Below are positions 56,710 through 64,000 of a stretch of DNA of 64,000 nucleotides, in pieces; within the stretch, counting starts at the first letter, position 1, and each line of letters begins with the position of its first letter. The stretch covers positions 5,693 through 69,692 of the forward strand of contig CAMYMN010000014.1 in NCBI GenBank assembly GCA_947259395.1, written 5' to 3'. Source of the DNA: an uncultured Gammaproteobacteria bacterium. Its GTDB lineage: Bacteria > Pseudomonadota > Gammaproteobacteria > Arenicellales > JAANXG01. Under the pieces are notes generated by a model. That model saw nothing but the letters and a program-made list of their open reading frames with translations, searched no databases and was not told where the DNA came from. Made by a program: the position numbers and the translations under genes.

Positions 56710-56758
56710 ATGTGGCGGGCGCTGGAAACGGGGCCACGGATAACTCTACCCGGGCACG

Positions 56759-57279
56759 AAGGAGGAAACTCCGGATACAGACAAGAGCTATCCTAGAGGG
56801 TTACCGCGCCAGTGCTCGACCCTACCTACCCCGCTCCGTTATTTGATGGTTCACGGATTCAAGAGCTGATGTGCTATACGATCGTTTAACGGCTAACAAA
56901 TTGTTAATCGATCCGCCTTACCAAAGAATCGTCCAAGACTGCGCTCTTTAGCCAGCCACAATCCTTCGCCGCTCGGGTTATCGATAGGCAAGTATTTTTG
57001 CATCGAAGCAGGTCTTATTTGTTTAGTTAGATTGTCTAACATCAGCGGTTCGCCTATTCAGTGGATCGTGACAAATAGGGTATGAGTCGAGATAAGGATA
57101 AATTGTGGTGTTATAACTAACTCAAGTTGTGTAATTAGCCACGCTGGAGAGTAAACGGCGATAAGTCGGTGCGTGGTGCTGTACCGGGATTGGGTACGCG
57201 TATACTGATATCAACTACAGTAGGATAATGAAATAATAAAGTATGTATGTGAAGTTCAATAACCGGCGCTGACATTTTT
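56759..57279. other. Intergenic region before the nupC-like gene
   Basis: No established gene. A minus-strand frame of 49 residues (56893-57042, listed separately) is the only candidate. The sequence is AT-rich near the right end, where the nupC-like start lies. Confidence 0.35.
56893..57042 (-). CDS. Possible 49-residue protein
   Basis: An ATG frame encoding MLDNLTKQIRPASMQKYLPI, then DNPSGEGLWLAKERSLGRFF and a short tail. Composition is protein-like (balanced charged and aromatic residues) but the ribosome-binding site is weak and no family is recognised. It could be a remnant of a longer gene. Confidence 0.25.
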   Translation of the reverse strand: MLDNLTKQIRPASMQKYLPIDNPSGEGLWLAKERSLGRFFGKADRLTIC

Positions 57280-58527
57280 TTGATCGATAACTTACAAAGT
57301 GCTTTTGGTTTACTGTCACTCATGATGTTGGCTTGGCTCTTCAGCGAGCGGCGACAGGTGAAATTATTGAAAGTGGCGATTGCCGGTATTGGGATTCAGC
57401 TGATTATGGCGGTGTTGCTACTGAAGCTTCCATTCATTCAAAAATTATTCGGTGCGTTGAATGATGGGGTAGTGGCGTTACAGAACGCCAGCGAAGCCGG
57501 TTCCTCGTTCGTGTTCGGATATTTAGGCGGTGGACCATTACCGTTTGAGGAGACTAAACTCGGCGCAAGCTTCGTGCTGGCATTCCGCGCGCTCCCGTTA
57601 GTTATTGTCATCAGCGCATTGAGCGCGCTTTTGACTTATTGGCGGATACTGCCGGTGATCGTCAACGCCTTGTCCACGATTCTGCAAAGATCGCTGGGTA
57701 TCGGTGGCGCTGTCGGACTGGGGACCGCCGCCAATGTGTTTGTCGGCATGGTGGAAGCGCCATTGTTTGTGCGTCCCTATCTAAAAAAACTTTCGCGCAG
57801 CGAATTATTTATGTTGATGTGCGCGGGTATGGCGACCATTGCCGGGACCGTGTTGATACTGTATGCGACGTTTCTGCGTGGGGTGATCCCCGACGCCGTC
57901 GCCCATCTGCTGATTGCATCGCTGATCAGCGCACCGGCGGCGATCACCATCGCCAAGCTCATGGTTCCCGATGACGGCGCGGCGACCGAAGCTTCGCTGG
58001 ACGTGGCGTCCGACGCCAAGAGCAGTATGGATGCGATAACCCGGGGCACCCAAAGCGGGTTGATGCTGTTTTTGAATATCATCGCCATGCTGATTGTCTT
58101 TGTTGCACTAGTGCATCTCGTGAATGCGTTGCTGAGTTTGCTGCCGAATATTGGTGATGCGCCAATTACCCTGGAACGTATTCTTGGGTACCTCATGGCG
58201 CCGATCACCTGGTTGATGGGTATTCCCTGGCAAGAGGCCGCGATCACCGGTTCGCTGATGGGCACCAAGACCGTGCTCAATGAGTTCCTGGCTTATCTGC
58301 GGCTGGCGGATTTACCCGCCGAGGCCTTGAGTGAACGCAGCCGGCTGATCATCAGCTACGCATTGTGCGGATTCGCTAACTTCGGCAGTCTCGGCATCAT
58401 GATCGGCGGTTTGACCACTATGGTCCCGGAGCGCCGGGATGAAATCGTGGCGCTGGGATTGAAGAGCATCGTCGCGGGGACCTTGGCTACCTGTTGTACC
58501 GGCGCTGTAGTAGGTATTCTTTTATAA
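57280..58527 (+). CDS. nupC: NupC-type concentrative nucleoside transporter
   Basis: Inner-membrane cation-coupled nucleoside uptake carrier (CNT family). The 415-residue product has about nine or ten hydrophobic segments. Family signatures are FGYLGGGPLPFEE, GTAANVFVGMVEAPLFVRPY with substrate-site Glu, and ISYALCGFANFGSLGIMIGG. The start is probably TTG at 57280, since an in-frame stop lies 30 bp upstream and no ATG precedes the family's first helix. It is convergent with the HIT gene. Confidence 0.92.
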   Translation: MIDNLQSAFGLLSLMMLAWLFSERRQVKLLKVAIAGIGIQLIMAVLLLKLPFIQKLFGALNDGVVALQNASEAGSSFVFGYLGGGPLPFEETKLGASFVLAFRALPLVIVISALSALLTYWRILPVIVNALSTILQRSLGIGGAVGLGTAANVFVGMVEAPLFVRPYLKKLSRSELFMLMCAGMATIAGTVLILYATFLRGVIPDAVAHLLIASLISAPAAITIAKLMVPDDGAATEASLDVASDAKSSMDAITRGTQSGLMLFLNIIAMLIVFVALVHLVNALLSLLPNIGDAPITLERILGYLMAPITWLMGIPWQEAAITGSLMGTKTVLNEFLAYLRLADLPAEALSERSRLIISYALCGFANFGSLGIMIGGLTTMVPERRDEIVALGLKSIVAGTLATCCTGAVVGILL

Positions 58528-58539
58528 GAACTTAAATTT

Positions 58540-58896
58540 CTATTTCGGTCGCGCCACCATCCGTCCGAGCGGGCGGCCCCCAAGCAGGTGCATGTGCAGA
58601 TGAAACACGATCTGTCCACCATCCCGGTTGCAGTTAACGATGAGCCGGAAACCGTCTTCGGCAATGCCTTCCTGCTTGGCTAACGCAGCGGCAACCACAA
58701 ATAGATGACCTAAATCCGCCTCGTCTTGCTCGCCGACGTCGTTGACGGTGGGGATGGGTTTGTTGGGAACGATCAATATATGCGTCGGCGCCTGGGGACT
58801 GATATCGCGGAACGCGGTGGCGCGATCGTCCTGATATACAATGTCGGCCGGTATCTCACGGCGAATAATCTTGGCGAAAATAGTTTCTTCTGTCAT
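58540..58896 (-). CDS. HIT-family nucleotide hydrolase
   Basis: Histidine-triad (HinT-type) phosphoramidase or dinucleoside-phosphate hydrolase. The 118-residue protein begins [20 protein letters not shown] and ends with the triad [11 protein letters not shown] (His99, His101, His103). Length is typical. It ends 12 bp from the nupC-like stop and is divergent from the following secreted-protein gene. Confidence 0.93.
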   Translation of the reverse strand: MTEETIFAKIIRREIPADIVYQDDRATAFRDISPQAPTHILIVPNKPIPTVNDVGEQDEADLGHLFVVAAALAKQEGIAEDGFRLIVNCNRDGGQIVFHLHMHLLGGRPLGRMVARPK

Positions 58897-58947
58897 CGTT
58901 ATCCTGCGTTTTGTCGCTTTTCAGTGGTTTTGCAGCCGACTCACGGC

Positions 58948-59943
58948 ATGTGCACGAAGCGTAACAAAGCTTTGCGATTAGGGCGAGCGCGCGCGGGCGT
59001 GTGCCTAGCGATGGGCGCCTTGTTGTGGTGGGTGTGTCATGTGTCCGAGGCGATCAGTGCACCGCCCGAGCGCACCTATGCGTACAGTTGGAGCCCGGTC
59101 AACAAGTCGCTGGACAATATCGTACCCTACCTGCGCTGGAATGGCGTCATGCGCCGCCAATTTGCCGATGACATCAACCAGGCACTGTTTGCTCCGCTGC
59201 GCGAGGCGTTCCCGCGCGTAAAAATGGCCAATTACGGTGGCTATTATCAAGATTCGTCGTTGCATCTGCTGGACCTCAACGGACACGATGCCCATAAGTA
59301 TTTCAGCGGCCGGCATGTGGGCACCCACCAGTCTCGGGAGTTGTATGGTTGGCTCGGCAATATCGCACAGTCCAAACTAGACGGTGTCGCGCCCTACCAC
59401 AAATCGCCGTTCAATGCGTTCCGCTATGCGGTCAACAAGATGCGCGCCATGAAGCTGTCGTCACCGGTGCCGATTTATCCGTGGATTTCGCACAAGGAAT
59501 TCAACGAGAGTCTGCTCAGTGATTCGGATCTATATCAAGAGCTGATCTTTCACATCGGTCTGAGCGGAATCGAAGAATTCCTATACTGGAACCCGCGCAG
59601 CGTGACGCCGCCGGCCAGTGAGGCCAGCGACCGGCTGGTGAGTGACACGCTGCGGGAATTCGACGAACTGATCGGAGTTGGTAACCGGCATTCGATGGTG
59701 AATAAACTTGCCGATTGGTCGCAGGAGTACGTCCTCACGGGCATGCGCGCTAATCAGAGGACGGTGTGGCGGTTGACGCCGAGACCGGACGGTCCAGCGT
59801 CGTTGGACGCGATGCTGGTGAACGCGAATCCGGCCACATTTAGCATCGGCGGAAAAGCGATCACGCTGCCAAAGGCCAAGGTGGTGCGACGCGAGAGTGT
59901 GTCCGCACAGGGGTTTTGGCTGGTGAGTAACGAAAACGATTAA
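58948..59943 (+). CDS. Secreted protein of unknown fold, putative carbohydrate-active
   Basis: From the ATG at 58948 it is 331 residues. It begins with a signal-peptide-like stretch (AGVCLAMGALLWWVC, then SEAISA). The mature part has many aromatic and acidic residues (NIVPYLRWNGVMRRQFADD, MANYGGYYQD, SPVPIYPWISHKEFNES). The stretch GIEEFLYWNPRS near 210 resembles a late strand of TIM-barrel glycoside hydrolases, but I cannot assign a family. An in-frame extension upstream runs antisense to the HIT gene and is not accepted. Its 3' end overlaps the convergent lyase gene by 4 bp. Confidence 0.8.
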   Translation: MCTKRNKALRLGRARAGVCLAMGALLWWVCHVSEAISAPPERTYAYSWSPVNKSLDNIVPYLRWNGVMRRQFADDINQALFAPLREAFPRVKMANYGGYYQDSSLHLLDLNGHDAHKYFSGRHVGTHQSRELYGWLGNIAQSKLDGVAPYHKSPFNAFRYAVNKMRAMKLSSPVPIYPWISHKEFNESLLSDSDLYQELIFHIGLSGIEEFLYWNPRSVTPPASEASDRLVSDTLREFDELIGVGNRHSMVNKLADWSQEYVLTGMRANQRTVWRLTPRPDGPASLDAMLVNANPATFSIGGKAITLPKAKVVRRESVSAQGFWLVSNEND

Positions 59944-62900
59944 TTTTTCTCGGCCCAAGCCGCCAATTCGCCGCGCGGGCAGAATCCCACGCTCCACGTA
60001 TCCCGGGATTGCGCTGCAAGGGAAAATTGCACACCGGTGTCGACGATAGTTACCGGCAGTGACGTGGAAAAATCGACGCACAAGCTCAAGTCGTGCGCGT
60101 CGATCTCCAGTTCCAAGGCGTCAACCGGGATTTGCGCCGGCGACGCTGCCGGCGCGGCAAAAATCTTTACTCCTTGGGAGCTGAGCCCACGTCGCCAGCG
60201 GGATTTGCGCGCCCAGGCCCCGGGCATGTTGACGTGGACCCGCTCGGATCGTGCCCACTCGGGGATAAGACTGAACTGGATGCGATCATCCAAAAATTTC
60301 GCGCGCCAACGTAACCGATCCTCGGCATGGGCCACGACTTCCGCCGGACTTTCAACCGTCCAGGTGAAAGCGGTTTTGGTGCCGGCGAACAACAGCATAC
60401 GCTCGTCATCGGCAAGCGTGAACAGCGGTTCGCGATCGAGGATCAGGGTACCGTCCGCGTGCATCAGGCGACGAATGAGCCCGTGATGCATGTCGAGTTC
60501 CGCGGTGTACCCCGGCGCATGAACGCGGTAAACCGGAGCATTCGGGAAATCGTACACCGGTTCCAGGACCGCTCCGATGGCCACTGCCAGGCCCCCGGGC
60601 CGGGTCCATTCCCACGCGCCACCGGCGTAGCGATAGGCGGTGCGATAGGGTAGCAACACCCAACCGGGCTCGGTGTTACGGGTGGTGAGGGTCATCGGCA
60701 ACCGGGTGCGGGCGCCCGGTGCTAGGCGAGTGACCGCGGTAGGATTCGGAGCGATTTCGATGCCGGGGACGGCCTCGAATTCCACGCGTGCGTCGATGCG
60801 TCGATTGGTGAGATTGCGTAGCGAGATCGAAGCGGTGTCGCGATCCGTAGCGCGCATACGGATCATGGCTGGCGCGGTGGGCTCAGCAACGGCCCCGCCT
60901 GGCGCAGCTAAGGGCCGATGCCGTGGTGGCGGCGCGGGGTCAAGCTCGCCGTATTCGAGATAGCCGTTCGTGGTCCTGCTGGTTACGCTATTGATGGTGT
61001 GCGTCGGCCGGCCGCTGGGAATACGAAATCCCCGCCAATCCCCCCGGGCAACAACCCGGCCGTCGCGATGAATCCGCAACCAGCCGTAGCGTGCAAACGC
61101 AAACTGGATACGCGGATCGTGGTTCCCATGCAGCACGTGCGTGGTACCGTTCGCTTCCGCCATGAGCGCCGCGGCGGCGTAATCGATGTAGTCATCGGCA
61201 ACAATACGCACCACCGTTGAGCGATCATCACTAGCGACCACTTTGACGCTGGTGACCAGTGGTTGGTCGCGATAGGGCTCGTGGACCACCGTGAATTGGG
61301 CATTACGCACGTTGTCACGACGGGCTATCAACATCCCCAGGCCATGCCGGCCCCGGCCGTAGCCTATCGTCGTACCCTTGGCAGCGGCGGCGGTGACGCG
61401 CACCGATGCCTCGTGAAGCGGCCGATCTTGAACATAGGATTGAGATACCTTGTCCTTTAGTTGTGCATGAACATGTTCGAAATAGGTATCCCATGCTGCT
61501 GCATCCAACACAAAGTCCAACGACCAGGTTTTGTCGGTGCGGGTAGCGCGCGGTGCGATCATTCCCCAATACCGCTGTAAAAACGCCTCGGTAGGGCTGA
61601 ATCCGTGGTCGGTCACCGGCATTGGACGACCAAAGCTGTGCAGCAGATAGTCAAAGCGATGCGGCAACAGGCTGTGCACGTGAAACACATCGAGCAGGTA
61701 TTGACCCGTCAACATCAATACGCGGGTCTGGTCTACGCCACGAAACACACCGCTCGACAAGGTCGCCAGGAACTTTACTTCCGGTGAGAAGTCGTGATGA
61801 CTCGCGCTCATCGGCGCATTGCGTGTATCCCGCCCATCTACGGTGAGCGTATTGTGGGCAATGGTATGACGGGTCCAGCTAATCGCCGGATTTTCGTACT
61901 GTATTGCGTTGTAGTCCGGATACAAAAGCTGGCCCGCACCGTGGAGCGTGATGGCAAACTTGTCGCGATGATCGTGGCCGTATCCTCTAGACATGATTTG
62001 GAAGACCGCGATCGCCTCCGGGTTATGCCAATACCGAGGCGACTCGTCGGAGCGCAGCATGGCGAGACCATAGCTCGGCCACACCGTGGACGGCGCCGCC
62101 GGCAACGGGGCGATCGCGGGCAAGGGCGCGCGGTCCGTCAAGTTGGCACGGTAATCTGGTACCATCGACAGGAACGCCCCGTAGCGAGCCTCTCGCGTAT
62201 TGGCGTAGGCGGCGGCCAGCTCATCGTGCAAATGGTGGTTGCGTCCGGATTGGTTGACCAGAAACAGGTCGGTCGCCGGACCGGTGGCGCCGTCGCCATA
62301 ACTCGCGACCCTGATGCGGCGCCGGTCACCGGATACGGATTCCAAAGGGTAGGCGGTGTCGATGAAGTAATCCATGAGCGCCTGGGGACTGCCGCCGTTT
62401 GGCGAGGTGCGGGAAAACCAGTCGTTGCCGTCGATCAGCTTGAGAAACCGGGACATGCGCGCCATCAACAACAGGCTCTTGTGAGAGATCGGATATAGCG
62501 GCGCTTCGCCCCACACCCCACCGTCGCGCAGCATCACGTTCATCGCATGAAAGTAACCCCCGTGCGCAGAACCCGGGTTGCGAAAATAGCCCCAGTGCTT
62601 GGATTGTTCGTCATCCGTGACCAGTCCCGCCAGCGCCACCATGTAGCTGGGTTTGAACACCAGATTGGGTGTTTGCGGCCAACGATCGATGGCGCGCATG
62701 CGAAATTGGGCCGAGGACAGTATCCCGGCCTCGATGACCGAGCGTTCGGCTTCGGTGAGCCCGTTGTAAATCCAATCGAACGCAATCAACGGCTTGACAT
62801 CGGTACGATAGTAGACGTCACCCAGCCACGGCCGCGGTCCGGCGAAAAAATCCGGCTGCGCTTGCGACGCCAGGCGTTGCAGGTCACCGCCGCGCCGGCC

Positions 62901-63206
62901 ATACGCCAGTAGCCAGTCACGGGCGGTAGCCAGATGCTGCGGACCGTGCTCCAGCGCGTACAAGAAAGCGGCCCAGTAGCCGTCGCCTTGTTCGGCCTTG
63001 CCCTGCACGCGCCGGTATTCACGCCTTGCCCAGTTTTCGGTATCGATTAAGCGGCGCGTGCGCGCACGATGTTCGTCGTTGAACAAATAGGGCCGTGTAT
63101 GCGGCGTTGGCAGCGCCGGCGCATGGTCTTTGGCAAACGCGACAATCGCCATTGCCAAGGTCCACAAAATAAGCGTCGCCAGTGGTTTCCAGCAGTGGGA
63201 CATCAA
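59940..63206 (-). CDS. Large secreted heparinase II/III-like polysaccharide lyase
   Basis: Putative lyase that cleaves uronate-containing polysaccharides by beta-elimination. The 1088-residue protein has a signal peptide (LATLILWTLAMAIVAFA) and an (alpha/alpha) toroid at about 40-380 with the region RDGGVWGEAPLYPISH. The heparinase II/III domain follows at about 390-720, with the conserved SRGYGHDHRDKFAITLHGAG (His411, His413) and TIAHNTLTVDGRD. The remaining 350 residues are additional beta-rich regions. The exact substrate cannot be determined. It follows the carboxypeptidase-regulatory-like gene by 43 bp on the same strand. Confidence 0.85.
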   Translation of the reverse strand: MMSHCWKPLATLILWTLAMAIVAFAKDHAPALPTPHTRPYLFNDEHRARTRRLIDTENWARREYRRVQGKAEQGDGYWAAFLYALEHGPQHLATARDWLLAYGRRGGDLQRLASQAQPDFFAGPRPWLGDVYYRTDVKPLIAFDWIYNGLTEAERSVIEAGILSSAQFRMRAIDRWPQTPNLVFKPSYMVALAGLVTDDEQSKHWGYFRNPGSAHGGYFHAMNVMLRDGGVWGEAPLYPISHKSLLLMARMSRFLKLIDGNDWFSRTSPNGGSPQALMDYFIDTAYPLESVSGDRRRIRVASYGDGATGPATDLFLVNQSGRNHHLHDELAAAYANTREARYGAFLSMVPDYRANLTDRAPLPAIAPLPAAPSTVWPSYGLAMLRSDESPRYWHNPEAIAVFQIMSRGYGHDHRDKFAITLHGAGQLLYPDYNAIQYENPAISWTRHTIAHNTLTVDGRDTRNAPMSASHHDFSPEVKFLATLSSGVFRGVDQTRVLMLTGQYLLDVFHVHSLLPHRFDYLLHSFGRPMPVTDHGFSPTEAFLQRYWGMIAPRATRTDKTWSLDFVLDAAAWDTYFEHVHAQLKDKVSQSYVQDRPLHEASVRVTAAAAKGTTIGYGRGRHGLGMLIARRDNVRNAQFTVVHEPYRDQPLVTSVKVVASDDRSTVVRIVADDYIDYAAAALMAEANGTTHVLHGNHDPRIQFAFARYGWLRIHRDGRVVARGDWRGFRIPSGRPTHTINSVTSRTTNGYLEYGELDPAPPPRHRPLAAPGGAVAEPTAPAMIRMRATDRDTASISLRNLTNRRIDARVEFEAVPGIEIAPNPTAVTRLAPGARTRLPMTLTTRNTEPGWVLLPYRTAYRYAGGAWEWTRPGGLAVAIGAVLEPVYDFPNAPVYRVHAPGYTAELDMHHGLIRRLMHADGTLILDREPLFTLADDERMLLFAGTKTAFTWTVESPAEVVAHAEDRLRWRAKFLDDRIQFSLIPEWARSERVHVNMPGAWARKSRWRRGLSSQGVKIFAAPAASPAQIPVDALELEIDAHDLSLCVDFSTSLPVTIVDTGVQFSLAAQSRDTWSVGFCPRGELAAWAEKN

Positions 63207-63249
63207 TGCGTCACGAGGTTTATTCGGTACCGCGTGTGCACGATGTCGC

Positions 63250-64000
63250 CTAGGAATCGCTTTGCAGTTGAATTCTCAACTCTTCAGGTGTAGCGCCAAT
63301 ATCGACTCTCGTGTTGTAGCGGCGAAAGCCAGTCGCCATCAAGTCAAGCCGGTGTACGCCCGGGCCAAGCTGAGTGAAACGAAAAAATCCCTGCGCGTCC
63401 GTCAATGTTCTGCGTGACGAACTGCTTTGCATGGATCCGGTCTCATGGCGCCAGGTCAGCGCCGCATCGACACCCGGTAGCGGGTTGCCGGAAATGTCCG
63501 TGACCTGTCCGACGAGGCTGTACACACCCCAGTCGATCACCAAGCGAACAAATACCTCGCTGGTCGCAGTGAGTTCCGCGCCACGGATGCTTACGCGCGG
63601 TTGAGAGCGGGTCACAAACGTCAGTCTCCCTTCCGGAACCTGGTCGACTTCGAAATATCCAACGCTGTCGCCCACCACGGGCAGGGTTCGCCCGGCGGCT
63701 TTGGAACTGGTCAGTAACAGCGTGAAAGAAGGCACCGGCTCGCCCTGCGCGTCTACCATGTTGCCAACCACACGGCCACCCGCTATCGAAGTGAGGGTGA
63801 TATCCAGGGTGACACCCCCGTCGGTGATGACGATAGGTTTTCTGATGTACCGTTCGTACAGTCCACGGACGGTGGCGGTGAGCTGGTAGTCGGAGCCCGC
63901 TTTGATGCCGGAGATCGCATAAAACCCATTGGCATCGGTCCTGGACCGGTATCTCGTCTTCAAGGATGGTGAGTTCATCCATATTCTCGCTCCCGCAATC
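63250..64000 (-). CDS. Carboxypeptidase regulatory-like repeat protein (partial)
   Basis: The frame is open to the window edge, so this is only the C-terminal part (at least 249 residues). It shows successive beta-sandwich (transthyretin-like / CarboxypepD_reg) repeats: SRTDANGFYAISGIKAGSDY, GGRVVGNMVDAQGEPVPSFT, and VGQVTDISGNPLPGVDAALT with TLTDAQGFFRFTQLGPGVHR. Such repeats are typical of extracellular or outer-membrane-associated proteins. The ATG at 63978 is probably internal, since residues before it continue the repeat. It precedes the lyase gene and is likely in the same operon. Confidence 0.75.
   Translation of the reverse strand, partial: IAGARIWMNSPSLKTRYRSRTDANGFYAISGIKAGSDYQLTATVRGLYERYIRKPIVITDGGVTLDITLTSIAGGRVVGNMVDAQGEPVPSFTLLLTSSKAAGRTLPVVGDSVGYFEVDQVPEGRLTFVTRSQPRVSIRGAELTATSEVFVRLVIDWGVYSLVGQVTDISGNPLPGVDAALTWRHETGSMQSSSSRRTLTDAQGFFRFTQLGPGVHRLDLMATGFRRYNTRVDIGATPEELRIQLQSDS

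Larger units (their letters stand above)
54902..56758 (+). mobile_element. Group II intron (approximate ends)
   Basis: A mobile retro-intron: a structured 5' region of about 430 nt, a reverse transcriptase/maturase gene in domain IV, and a candidate domain V (56674-56709). A domain VI-like hairpin (GTGGC 56712-56716 with GCCAC 56733-56737) follows. The left end is estimated from the point where the surface-antigen coding ceases, and GGGCGACCC there only loosely matches the usual GTGYG. The right end is put after TAACTCTACCC. The other half of the surface-antigen gene is not found to the right. Confidence 0.5.

Noticed and set aside
61794-62498. Plus-strand frame of 234 residues inside the heparinase-like gene
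   Set aside because: Antisense shadow in GC-rich coding DNA; no start signal and no recognisable motif.

Overview
The window looks like a chromosomal segment of a gammaproteobacterium with roughly balanced GC. The evidence is gene content and order: miaB-ybeZ-ybeY-corC-lnt, lptCAB with kdsCD, the Mla phospholipid-transport operon, murA-his-tat, petABC-sspAB and hslVU all appear in arrangements familiar from Gammaproteobacteria. I cannot assign a genus. No rRNA, tRNA or CRISPR array was recognised.

Layout, 0-51 kb: mostly dense housekeeping genes. A membrane-anchored protein of unknown function with three NTF2-like repeats (minus strand) is followed by miaB through lnt (plus). Next comes a long minus-strand block: mgtE, ptsI (disrupted), the HPr gene, rapZ, ptsN, hpf, rpoN, lptB, lptA, lptC, kdsC and kdsD. 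This combines the nitrogen-related phosphotransferase system, sigma-54 and lipopolysaccharide supply and export. The plus strand then carries a DUF72 protein, mlaFEDCB, an ABC-2 exporter pair, ibaG, grxD, murA, hisDCBHAFIE (hisG is missing from its usual place), tatABC, a secreted DUF255 protein, petABC for the cytochrome bc1 complex, sspAB, hslVU, a small heat-shock protein and argB. hslVU and the hsp20 gene are each preceded by a convincing sigma-32-type promoter. A minus-strand group follows: a DUF374 acyltransferase, a stand-alone LpxD-like acyltransferase, a metallo-beta-lactamase-fold hydrolase and a PilZ protein. After that come an AlaX-like editing protein (plus), an MTH1187-family protein and a membrane/spermidine-synthase-like fusion (both minus).

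Layout, 51-57 kb: low coding density and several broken elements. There is a GFA-family protein, a small gene split by two homopolymer-length indels, a hemerythrin-CRP fusion regulator, the 3' remnant of a surface-antigen gene and a group II intron with its reverse transcriptase. Layout, 57-64 kb: a NupC-type nucleoside transporter, a HIT protein, then what looks like a polysaccharide-processing locus (a secreted protein of unknown fold, a large heparinase II/III-like lyase, and a carboxypeptidase-regulatory-like repeat protein that runs off the right edge). This last part looks more GC-rich by eye, though I did not compute it.

No clear undescribed multi-gene system stands out. The most notable items are the hemerythrin-CRP one-component regulator, the right-hand polysaccharide locus, the internally deleted ptsI beside an otherwise intact PTS-Ntr set, the three-repeat NTF2-like protein, and the pairing of an LpxD paralogue with a DUF374 acyltransferase. 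Three possible indels or deletions (ptsI and one or two small genes) make it worth checking whether the assembly contains errors.
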